Positions 53,967-64,000 of a stretch of 64,000 nucleotides of DNA are shown one piece after another (the stretch's first letter is position 1; each line of letters opens with the position of its first letter). The notes below the pieces were generated by a model. The model did no database searches, was not told the origin of the DNA, and worked only from the letters and a program-made list of their open reading frames with translations. The position numbers were made by a program, and so were the translations under genes. The DNA is from Symsagittifera roscoffensis (taxonomy: Eukaryota; Xenacoelomorpha; Acoela; Convolutidae), in NCBI RefSeq assembly GCF_963678635.1, contig NC_087068.1:26042318-26106317 (forward strand), written 5' to 3'.

Positions 53967-56568
53967 AAACATTGATTTTTCTCCAACTCCTTTTTCTAAT
54001 AATCTCCGATCAGAACATAAATCCTTCTCCTCGCACAGGACCCCAAGACCTATTAGTAACACATTACGATTGTGAAGAAAATGAACAAAAAACACTACAC
54101 AAATATGCAATAAACCAAGTATCACAATGCGAAACAGAACCACAAGCTATAGAAACTACAAATGTAATAGCGACACTCTATTCAAAAGCCCGAGCAACAA
54201 CAATCATAGGATATAAATTTACAGCAACATTTTCCGAAAAGAAAGTACATTGTTCACAAGTTTCAAACGGAAATAAAAACCGACTTGACCATGAATCATT
54301 CAACCAAAGTAATATAGAACGACTTTTGCATCTAAATCCCAATGATTGTAAAAACGAGCTACTCAGACTAAACATCACAAGAAATAAAAACACCGACAGA
54401 AAACTAGTAAATTTTCAAGTTTTTTCCGATTCTGTACATCAAGCAGAACTTGAAAGATATCAAGGACATATAAAACTAGATGAAAAATACGCATACAACA
54501 GCGCACACGGAAGATTAACTTACGACATACACGATAAACACTGGATACCACACATTGGTATAAATAACCCATCAAACTGCAAAGCAGACACAAAAAATAA
54601 AGGATATCAAGAAATAATGTTTTTCAATTGGAAAATACAACTCGAAAAAATACAACTCCCACGAGATTTATCTGATAACACAATGATCTATCAAGGAATT
54701 CGATTACCTTGCAAAAACGATCAAGGTTATTGTGACCCTACAACACGAACACAAGCAACAATTGTTTGGTTTCCCGAGGATACATGTACAACATTTCAAG
54801 TAGCAAAAATACACGCCCGAATGATAAAATTTCACGAGAAATATTTTATACAATCAATTCCATATGAACAAGTATATCCATCACGAAAACAAAGTACTGA
54901 TATTAGAAACATTCACAAAATAGAAAATAAGTTGACACGTTTTCAAATTTATCAAGAAACAGAACTAGCATGCAAATACAGAAATCCACTTCACAAAACA
55001 CAATATTCTGAAATCTTAGTTGAATACGAAAAAGGTTTCGACATGACCACTGGAAAAGTAAAAATTGACCCTTATGCCACAGGTCATCCTCTAATCGAAG
55101 GAACATCCTATATACCAGTTAACTTTCAAAAAAATAATGGTCAACCTGGTGGACATCTAAAGCCACATGACACTCAAAGCACACGTCTACAAGAACTATC
55201 ACTAATGAATAATTCTTATTTTGGTAATATCCACTACGATATTCACTTAGATATGAAATTAGACTACACAATTAGCCGAATTTTTCAGGAAATGTCACTC
55301 TCTGAATTAGAAACACTTCACCAACTATGCGAATTAGAACGAACACAAATACTACAATCACTTGCACTAGCAGTATTAAAAATACCCTACGCAGGATATT
55401 TACTATCAGGAAATAGATCAATTTTTTTAGACTACAAAGGAAACATTTTGTGGTTTTATACTTGTACCAAGAAAGTATCACCACTATATGTTTTTGAAGA
55501 TAAAAGATGCTATAAAAGAATCCCTATCTTTTATAAAAATAAAGTACATTTTGTTGACACACTCTCAAGACGAACATTTTTTTGGGATACCGCAGTCCCA
55601 TGTGGATCAGAAAATAGCCACAATGTAGTACAATTGAATCCTGATGAAGATAAATATTATCTTCTTACTCCATACCCCACATTAATGCAATCACTCAAAA
55701 AAATTTCACCCGAAAGCATTAGAGCTATTGCTCGAAACCCAAATATAGATTTACAATCAATTGGAATATATTCAAAATCTGATATCCAACATCACATTAG
55801 AACACAACAATTCCAGGAATCATTAACACAAATGGACACTATACAAAGACAATCAATTGACCAAAACTTACGCAAACTTGCCGAAACCGCAGGATTTGCA
55901 GACATCTATACACAAGATTATAGCGGATATTTTAAAGACATTAAAGATTATATATATCTAAACGGTGAAAAATACAGACCACAAGATATTTCACCTATAA
56001 ATATTTTTAGCTTTGTTACACTAAAAAATGAACGTCTCGATTTTCTAGGATGGCCCTAATACATCTTAGAAAAATTGACTATTTTATACGCAATGTTTAA
56101 CTTTATAGGATTTCTTTTCTCACTACTAAAAGGAATCTATAATACATGCGCTATACACACGTAAATAGACAAGCAAGTGTAGCACGCATATTATTTGCAG
56201 GATTTTTTGGAATTTTTTCATCATCAATAAACAAAATCCTTCTAGACGCACAAATAAAAGAATATAGCACAAAAATAGCGACAAGACAGAACACGTACGA
56301 CGAGGAACATAATAATATAGAAGTAACGCCTACAGCACCACAGTTGCCACCCCTACCACATAACCATCCATTATCATTAGTCCCACGAAATTTCCGAAAC
56401 TTAGCAATAACACATAACCCAAATTTTAGACCAAACATATCGCAAAGTCTCATACAACACATAATGACACATCATTCACAAGATGAAAATGCATATGAAC
56501 AAATTATAGAACAACCCCATACCACCGCTTTTCAGTCTCAAAATAAAAAATTTTTTAGCCCACGATGA
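53954..56568 (+). pseudogene. env: Envelope-like gene of element 2, broken near its membrane region
   Basis: ATG at 53954 opens a 701-codon frame closely similar to the env of element 1, with the signal-peptide-like start and YDC region. A TAA at 56057-56059 ends it just before the membrane segments, and a 4-nt loss near 56157-56161 shifts the frame. The tail reads on from about 56146 to 56568 and overlaps the next gene by ATGA. As read it would give only a truncated ectodomain. Confidence 0.88.
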
Positions 56569-58372
56569 GCCGACAACTTGGATCCCTACACCGCTCAAAT
56601 TCCCACCCAACCAACCTCAACACTCCAATTACAATAATTCCACTTTTTGCTTTCCCACCACCCAATTTTCCAAATAGTAATATAATATCAAGCATGAATT
56701 CAGACACTAATTCAGATATTTCAGTTTTATACTCCATTTCACAACTAAATAACCCGAATATAGAAACCCCTGACGAATTTGCAGACTCCGAACCATCTCC
56801 ACCCAATAATTTTCAAACCAACTCCTCAGTTTTCTCAAAGCCTCCTTTTCGACCAATCCCAACAAATAATCCACTCCCGTCCGTTTCTACTCCCTCTTAC
56901 GCTTCACAAGTAACCCCAACCTATTCTCCATTACATTCCGACCGATCATCTAATTCTCCCGATACTCCCCAAATCTCCCAAGAACTTGATAATTTTATAA
57001 CCCTACAACAACAGCTAATACACCCTAACACCCTCACTATAAATCAAATTTCATCCACAGTAGAATCCTCAAATCCACCTACTCCTTCACCCTCCTCAGC
57101 TTATACTACATCATTAGCACAATCATCCACATCCACCGAATCATCAAATAGCACTAATAGAGCTTAAGGCTTTTTTAAAAGAAAATTCCCGAACCATCCA
57201 TTCCCAACCAAACCAGGAACAGCCCGTGAATATATCAACCATCCACATCACACTAACACGAAAGTTTTTCTAGCAATCACCTTACCTTCATTCCCACAAT
57301 ATACTTTAAACACACCTAACGACACTAACGACACACGTAGTTTTGTAGATGAACATGTTTTAATGCCTACACTTCATTGGACAACATATTATCATTTTAC
57401 TAATCCCCTTTGCCTACCATTATCTAATACTCATACCGATATAGAAAGAAATCAAGATATGCTATATCGACTCACCACACCATTAACACACAGTCAGTTT
57501 ACTTATATAGGATATAAAAAATCACTAAAAACATACACTGCACCCCGAGCTAACGAATTTACGCTAAAATATTACGATCATAATATCATCCGATCTAACC
57601 AAGACCAAATTTTAGATGACGACCGCTTCGCTAACCTACAACTAACAGAAAAATTTTTCATCAAAACACCATATGTATTTACACTCAATATATTTGATCG
57701 AAAATTTGATCACATCATCTCTGAAGCACTAACTGACATGCAAGCTTATGAAAGTTTTAAAGAAAAATTTCAATTATTTTCACTAACCTTTCACTTCCTT
57801 GCACCACATGAACGCGATTTGCACTGCTCACACGACATTATGTTACGCACTAAACAGACCCACACATATACGTATTATCGCTTCAAAGAAAATCATTTTG
57901 ATCTCCACAATCCATCAAGACAACCACACCACCGTTTTCAGTTTCTTAATTCAAAGTACACTTCGCCATTTTTTCTAAATTTCACATTTTGCATAAAAGA
58001 CACTAACCTCCACGGCATCCTCCGCAACTATGACCCAATAACACAAATGTATATATTTTGTCCCATCACGAAGACCTTTAATGCAGAAGAATCCAGCCCT
58101 TCCTTATCCCACATGAATTTATCCAACCTATAGAAATCCCTATATTAGAATTCATCCATAACACTAAATACAGTCACAAAATATATAATCTCATTCAAAA
58201 CACACCTTATGAGTTTGCAGTTGACACCGAAGAACTAAAAACTATTAAAGCACTTCAATTGCTTTGGCCACTGCTTCAAACTAAAAACATCATTCGCATA
58301 CTAGCAAAATTACTAACAAATTCAGAAATAATACACGACATCTTCCACCACGGTTTTTTCCCCGACGACTAA
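56565..58372 (+). pseudogene. ORF7 homologue, interrupted
   Basis: Counterpart of the 601-aa orphan ORF. It starts in an ATGA overlap at 56565. The low-complexity N-terminal part reads to a stop at 57165-57167. A second open part (57363-58133) covers most of the globular region, and the frame is lost near 58100. Similarity resumes to TAA at 58370-58372. Confidence 0.85.
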
Positions 58373-58375
58373 CAG

Positions 58376-58453
58376 GTAAGTAAAATTTATACATATTCTT
58401 CACTAATAAATTTAAAATAAATACTAACCATTCTTTACTCATGTTTCTTTTAG
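58376..58453 (+). other. Putative intron after ORF7, element 2
   Basis: CAG|GTAAGT directly after the stop codon, TACTAAC (around 58422), then TTTCTTTTAG ending at 58453. 78 nt. The match of all three signals to element 1 is stronger than that of the surrounding bases. Confidence 0.55.
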
Positions 58454-59918
58454 ATTTTTAGTCTTCATACCACGATCATCTACAAAAAACAAGAAAAACA
58501 AAATAAAAACTTGTTATATTTATTCTAAGCTTCATTAATATTCTCCACAAAATAATTTGATAAAATTTATATCAAATGAAGTAAATTAATTTATAAATTG
58601 TTTTCCCAAAAGCAGTAAATTTCAAAATAATGAAAATTTGTAACTTAACTTTTCCCCAAAACTAGCAGTAAAATTAAAATTCTATGTAGTAAATTGATAA
58701 AGTAAAAATGCAGTACTAACCTTTTGATATTTTCATTCACTCGCACAAGAATTCTATCCAAACTCGCACAGCTCGCCCACGAAGAATTGTTTAAATAATG
58801 AATTTTAGTTTCAAGTTTTCACACTCAACAACTCTAACATACAATAACAAGTTTCAAACTTTCCTTTAACCCGGTTGGAAAGGAATTATATACTAAACCA
58901 AACTAACCAACGCAGCTTACTAAACACCACAAATCATAAAATAACAGCATGACTAAGAAAAGAAAACCAACGGTACCCAAACCGGATTAACCCAGTTTAA
59001 AACTGGATAATTGATTCTTTTGAAGACTATTATAAAGTCTAAGAAAGAAATAATAAAACACAAAAAAATCGAAAGACAAACTCATAACAAAAACAATTTG
59101 ATTTTTGAAAAAAGGACACAACCAACGGAACATAAGAAAGACCACCATAAGCTCAACATAAAACGTTATCACATAACAGGACCTCTCACAGAAACCGCAC
59201 GAAATCATACTCCCACTCCTGGCCTAACCCACCAGAGAGGACGTCCTGAGCATGCTCTATAGCCGGCCTAACCCACCGCGCTACATCCACGCTTTGTGAC
59301 CACACTCCTATTTTTAATAAGAGGTACTCAAGGGTGAGTAACTCTTCAAAATAACCGAACTAAAACAAAAAGCTTTTGTGAAAACAACTAATCAAAATCA
59401 TAATTAAAACATTGAACTAATAAAAATTTTATAAAATGTAAAACATACTTTGCAGTATATAGATCAGCATACAACAACAAAGACGAACATCCAAAGACAA
59501 AGTGACCCCACTACACTCGAAAAAGAATGGCCAACCACAACCAAAATGCCGTCCACAATCACAACTCAAAAGATTTAGAGTACGACTTGACTTCGCAGAA
59601 AAGGACTTCATTGAACTAGACCAATGACCACCTCGATGTTCAAGTATACGTACAGATCCGAGTTACAAGGCATCCCCTCCACGCACAATCTCCACGCCAT
59701 TCTCAGACGCGGCTGAACACAAAACAAGTTCTCTACATAATACAGAAAAACCCGTCATAGCAAACCATTTTGAAATCAGATTGATTTCGTTGGGAAACAC
59801 AGTCGTTGTCACAAGAAGATACACGAAGATACGATGTTCGCCCAATACCAACGTTCATCATCCATCCTTTGAATTGCAGAAAGATAATTCTAAAAAACTC
59901 TGTAAAACCCGGATGGGT
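58454..59918 (+). other. 3' untranslated region of element 2
   Basis: No sense ORF. Alignable with 6638-8174 of element 1 and includes the twin palindromes at 59238-59257. An antisense 73-codon frame (58987-59208) is open here as in element 1. Confidence 0.6.
59238..59257 (+). other. Twin perfect palindromes, element 2 copy
   Basis: AGGACGTCCT followed by GAGCATGCTC, unchanged from element 1, with GGCCTAACCCACC on both sides (59221-59233 and about 59265-59277). Confidence 0.6.
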
Positions 59919-60327
59919 GGAACCTGATCTAAACTATATTTTATGATTGGATAAATTAGATATTTTACCACTGTAAAGTATTTAATATTAACCAATCATG
60001 ATCCATCTAACTAACAACCCACTTATTTGTAAGTGCTGAAATTACTTGTAATTTCAGCATCAGAGAGATTTGAATTTAACTTAGAAATTAGTTGTCTCTC
60101 CGAGAGAACTTCAGCAGCCGCAACAAACCAGTATACCCTAGATCTATTGAGCCTAGCAGAGACTAGTTAAACACCCTGAGACTAGTAAGTATAAGAGTAA
60201 GATTAAGATCGGTATTAGACTAAGAAGTTGCACGAATCTATCCGGCCGAAAATAAGATAGCGTGACGAGCAGACGGTGTACCCTATCCGAAATTACTCTA
60301 TGAGTTAACCACATCGGTCTTAACTCA
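59919..60327 (+). repeat. 3' LTR of element 2
   Basis: 409 bp, from TGGAACCTGATC to CTTAACTCA. It retains the TATA-like TATAAGAG, differs from its partner LTR at a few sites and is clearly related to the LTRs of element 1. Confidence 0.93.
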
Positions 60328-60331
60328 TAAT

Positions 60332-60402
60332 TCTCTCTAGAGTATAATGGTTTGTTTGACTTGTTGTGATCGATCAGTTTCGGTTCAAATCCGGAGGTCT
60401 TA
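60332..60402 (+). pseudogene. tRNA-like remnant, His-like
   Basis: GTATAATGGTT (60342-60352) resembles a tRNA D-arm/A box, TTGTGAT (60364-60370) an anticodon loop with GTG, and TTCGGTTCAAATCCGGA (60379-60395) folds as a T-arm containing a B box. Spacing is close to tRNA-His. The acceptor stem does not pair and the anticodon stem is poor, so it is a relic or a tRNA-derived repeat, not a working gene. Confidence 0.4.
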
Positions 60403-60634
60403 TACTTGATTGAATTGAGAATTTGTGAACATAGACATTTGACAGAAGTTACCGCCATCGCAACAATTTGGAGAATAATTTCTTTTCCAAAGTTTTAAAT
60501 GTTACTTCCAGAACTCATGGTTTTGTGGGCAACTGTTTTGAAACAGTTCAAACAAGTATTTATTATATACATTGATATTTATCACTGCACAATTTTCAGA
60601 ACTGTCCATTACAAAAACTTATGATAATTTGTAG

Positions 60635-60953
60635 AGCTGAAGCCATTCTTGATTTCAGCCAGAGAACTATAATTTAACTTAGAAAGCAGTAGCTTCTTTC
60701 TCTCCTCTAACCTCGCAAGAAAACCAGTATATACAGACTAGGAATTGAGACTAGGAAATATAAGTATATATGAGACTAGGAAATATAAGTATATTGAGAC
60801 TAGGAAATATAAGAGTAAGATTAGGATCGGTATAAGACTAAGAAGATGCACGAATCACGAATCTCTCCAGCCAAAGATAAGATAGCGTGACGAACAGACG
60901 GTGTAACCTATCCAAATTTACTCTAAGAGAAAGACTCGTGGGACCTAAACTCA
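60635..60953 (+). repeat. Diverged 5' LTR of element 3 (right part)
   Basis: Shares TATAAGAGTAAGATTAGGATC, AAGATAGCGTGACGA and CAGACGGTGTA with the other LTRs. It contains three copies of a GAGACTAGGAAATATAAGTAT-type unit (60750-60825), absent elsewhere. The left border is not clear. Confidence 0.65.
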
Positions 60954-63900
60954 TTGGTGCGACCAAGGAGTCTCCAGCAGAGCCGACCTATACTATTTTC
61001 CGTATAGAAAAAACTTAGAATTAGAAAAATCCCAAGAATTGACAAAACAAATCAAAAGCAGAGCCAGCTTATTTCCACGTCTCAAAAGTCCAATAAGACA
61101 ACATCAGATCGAAGCAAAGATGACACGCCAAATATCTGCTCATAAAGCAAAAAAAACAGACCACGACAAAAAATTAAACCTGTGTGCAGTGAAATTACTA
61201 TTTAAAAAATATATAAATAGCATTAATTAGAGCCGTAAAACTGACTTAATAAGCAGTATAAGTTAAACGAAATACAATCACTTTAATGCATCAATTTTTT
61301 CTTGAAATCAGTTCATCAAGGCTTTCCTTGACTATCTTAAATTTTTCCTTTTATATTCAAAACGTACCCTTAAAAACAAGCGTCGAACGTGCTCGGACTG
61401 CTATTCACTCTCCAACTTTTCAAAAAAGACCAGGTAAGCTGATTTATTTTCCTAAAAACTTACCGTTTTATTAAAGTTAAATAGTGAAGAACTTCGGTTA
61501 CTCAATTTCTACTTGACCCCTACCTCTTATTTGATTCAAACTTATCAAAAACATTTAGAACGAAAAGAAGCCCAAAAAAGTATCTAATGATCTACTTGTG
61601 TTCTAATCATACCTGATTCCTGTGGATTTTTTTTTACTATTCTTTAATACTCGATCTCATTTCGATCCCCAAGTAAGTAAGATTAAAATTACTCAATTGT
61701 AGAAAACGCCACACACGTTTGAGAGCAGTAAAACACCAGTATTTCAAAATGGTATTCTCTGCCCAACCCTTCCTGCCACGACAAAACGACCCGAGGGTTG
61801 AGGATAACCTCACAAAAAGAATAAGAACTAACACTTCAGAAAATAGCAATTAGCACCTGCATCACTCAACCTAACACTTAAAACAAAAGAAGCTCTAGCA
61901 AGAGAACAAACATTAGATTTACACAGTTGTCAAGACTCCAGATACGATCTTGTTATAACACCCGAAAAAAAAAGATATGTAAAATTGAAAAGAGAAACAA
62001 AAAAGAAGCTTATTATCTAAAACAAAAACAAATTCTATAAAAATCGTTTTTCTATGAAACGAACCGCAATTTCAGGATCTTATACAACAACCAAACAAAC
62101 GCCTCCAAAATTCTCCAAAGTCAAATTGAAGATCAAAATAAACAACTAAACGAACAGAGATAAGTTTCTTAGTCAGAAGCAACAACAGCATATTCAATAA
62201 AATTTAAACCTAGAAGAAAAAACATTATAACAGAAAAACCAGTGCAAACATACACGACCCATCGACCTACATCATGACATATTGAAAATTGCACATTAAC
62301 AGTAGTTCCACATAAAAAATGATTCAATACGACAATAACTTCGAAGAAAACTATATCCTACTATTTGTCATAAACCAACCAGTGATCCATCACGTGATCT
62401 TGTACAACTTTGTCGTAACCTTATCATAAATTAATTTTGGGACATGAAAAGGAGTTTCCAGAAGTTAAAATGCAAAGACAAACACTAGATCATTACCTAC
62501 GAAGCATTTGTAATGTAACCTCCAAATACTGTATAATCACTATTGGAACTCTACCACCGGATTTCAGCTCAATTCAACTACCGAGAAAACAAACATATGA
62601 TAGAAAACTGAAAGTCTAAATTTTTTTGTAGAAAATATCAAAAAAAATACAACAACAAAATTCACAACAGGCAGATTCGATCTTCACAATAGATGTTTTT
62701 CAATCCTGTAAACTTGTCTTTCCACTTTAGATACATGTGAAATATTTTATTTTTTACGATCATAAACATCCAGACATACAGCAGTAGGAACACAAGTACT
62801 TAATTTAACAACTCCTAAAAGCAATTAGCGAAAAACTTACAGATACAGACATTTCGAAAAAACTAAATTCGATCCACAAATTTACTAGCATTGTTATAAT
62901 AGATTTATTTTCAAGACAAACTAGACCTAATTGCGCAACCTAGAAATAGTTTTCGCACAGAGTGTGATCAAAGATGCAATCTTGGTAGATGAAACAGATT
63001 ATGTCTGGGACCCCGTTTTTTGACATAACATATGATATTTCGAGCTCAGCAATTGAAATTATATCAATAAGTAAAAACTATTTGAAGTTTATCCCCTAAC
63101 TACAAATACGACATCAGTAAACTATGAAACGATACAACAAATGATGAAAGTCTGAATTCACTATTCATGCAGACACAAGAAAATCTGAATGGAACTATAA
63201 CACTTAGCCAGCAAAATATTCAACCACCATCTTAGTTTACAACAGAAAAAACTGTCACCACAATATCGGTAACAACACAACAAAGTTCAAGATGTTCACT
63301 CAACAAAAACAACACTACATAACAAGAACAATACTTGGTCTCACAGCCAATATTACAATTAACAGCTAAACCAACTGGTTTTTCCCAAAATACTCGCAAA
63401 CAGATTATCAAACATATAAACCGACAACCAAAACACGATCCTTCAAATGAGCAAAAAAAATGTAAATCACTTTGCAAACCATAACTAATATTTTCTGCAA
63501 ACAATATTTGAAATCATCCAATAGCACGAAGGATTCAAACAAAACAATCACAAATTCATGACCACAATTATAGTCAGCACCAACCTAACAATTCTATTCT
63601 ATAATCGGTACGTTTTCATTATACACGAAACACTCAAAAATACCAAATAGAAAATTACCCGATGTTTTATCAAAATGAAAAATATCCAACCAATGGACAC
63701 TTCAATAACACAATTCCACTTCACTTCTTCGAAGATGAAGATTAAGGCCATCGAAAATAAAAAAAAAACATGCTAACCAACGGAAATAGCAAAGGAACAA
63801 TATTGATGAAACAGAAGATATTTAGCAATCAGATTTTTTTGAAACGCTTTTAGACTCACCAAAAAATCAATCACAAAAGTCTAAATTACAGGTGAAATCG

Positions 63901-64000
63901 AAAACACAAGACTAAATTATCACTGAAACTGAATTATCCACAAAAATGTCATGATATAAAAATACAATATACAATGTGTACTCAAGGCTACCAAACAGGG
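60635..64000 (+). mobile_element. Element 3: strongly degraded third copy, running off the window
   Basis: An LTR-like block ends at 60953 in AAACTCA and is followed by TGGTGCGACCA, as in elements 1 and 2. Leader-like sequence follows (GTGAAGAACTTCGGTTACTC at 61486-61505 and onward). ORF1 traces lie at about 61900-62270 (GATACGATCTTGTTATAACA). Gag N-terminal traces run from about 62437 (GAGTTTCCAGAAGTTAAAATG) through 62995 (GATTATGTCTGGGACCC) and 63405 (GATTATCAAACATATAAACC). Stops and frameshifts are everywhere. It is much older than elements 1 and 2 and has the same orientation as element 2. Confidence 0.75.

Larger units (their letters stand above)
33506..60327 (+). mobile_element. Element 2: decayed second copy of the giant retroelement, split by a nested element
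   Basis: Same family and gene order as element 1 but on the plus strand: 5' LTR 33506-33902, ORF0, leader (interrupted by a 7.4-kb insertion), ORF1, gag-pol, miniproteins, ORF5, env, ORF7, intron, 3' UTR, 3' LTR 59919-60327. The first ~13 nt of the 5' LTR are missing and no target duplication is visible, so the left border is rearranged. The LTRs differ at a few sites (roughly 1 percent), and many stops and frameshifts are present. Without the insertion it is ~19.4 kb; part of the excess over element 1 is a ~570-bp duplication in pol. Confidence 0.95.

Overview
The window is eukaryotic and consists almost entirely of mobile DNA. I see no convincing host protein gene, no rRNA gene and no CRISPR array. 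The base composition is AT-rich. The elements (animal-type Ty3/gypsy retroelements with GPY/F-type integrases and an env-like gene, MITEs with 8-bp target duplications, minisatellites) point to an invertebrate animal; I cannot name the species. Layout: 1-6223 holds five copies of a ~500-bp dispersed repeat, a 260-bp hAT-like MITE and a 17-bp minisatellite. 6228-25149 is a complete, apparently very young giant LTR retroelement (element 1, 18,922 bp, minus strand). 25150-33505 is short tandem repeats plus three ~1.5-1.8 kb repeat modules carrying nested MITEs. 33506-60327 is a second, decayed copy of the giant element (element 2, plus strand), split by a 7.4-kb nested Ty3/gypsy element (34660-42053, minus strand). 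From about 60635 to the window end lies a third, very degraded relative (plus strand).

Element 1 is the centre of interest. Its two 410-bp LTRs read as identical and it is flanked by an AAAG duplication. Read 5' to 3' on the minus strand it carries a PBS-like site, a 77-aa leader ORF (ORF0), a 155-aa basic ORF (ORF1), a single 2740-aa gag-pro-RT-RNaseH-integrase polyprotein, two tiny membrane proteins (76 and 62 aa), a 377-codon open frame with no ATG, GTG or TTG anywhere (ORF5), an 872-aa envelope-like glycoprotein, a 601-aa orphan protein, a putative 77-nt intron directly after the last stop, a structured 3' UTR and the 3' LTR. Several junctions are ATGA or similar overlaps, which suggests polycistronic, coupled translation. 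The layout looks like a complex retrovirus (structural proteins and enzymes, candidate ion-channel-like miniproteins, an envelope, unknown accessory proteins) built on a Ty3/gypsy backbone.

Element 2 gives an internal comparison. Its gag-pol, env, ORF1 and last ORF are broken, but ORF0, the two miniproteins and ORF5 are still open, and the intron signals and the paired palindromes of the 3' UTR are kept. This supports those features being real. Element 2 also carries a diverged ~570-bp duplication inside pol, which looks like template switching between family members. All family, membrane and splicing statements come from reading the sequence by eye; no database search, structure prediction or RNA evidence was available.
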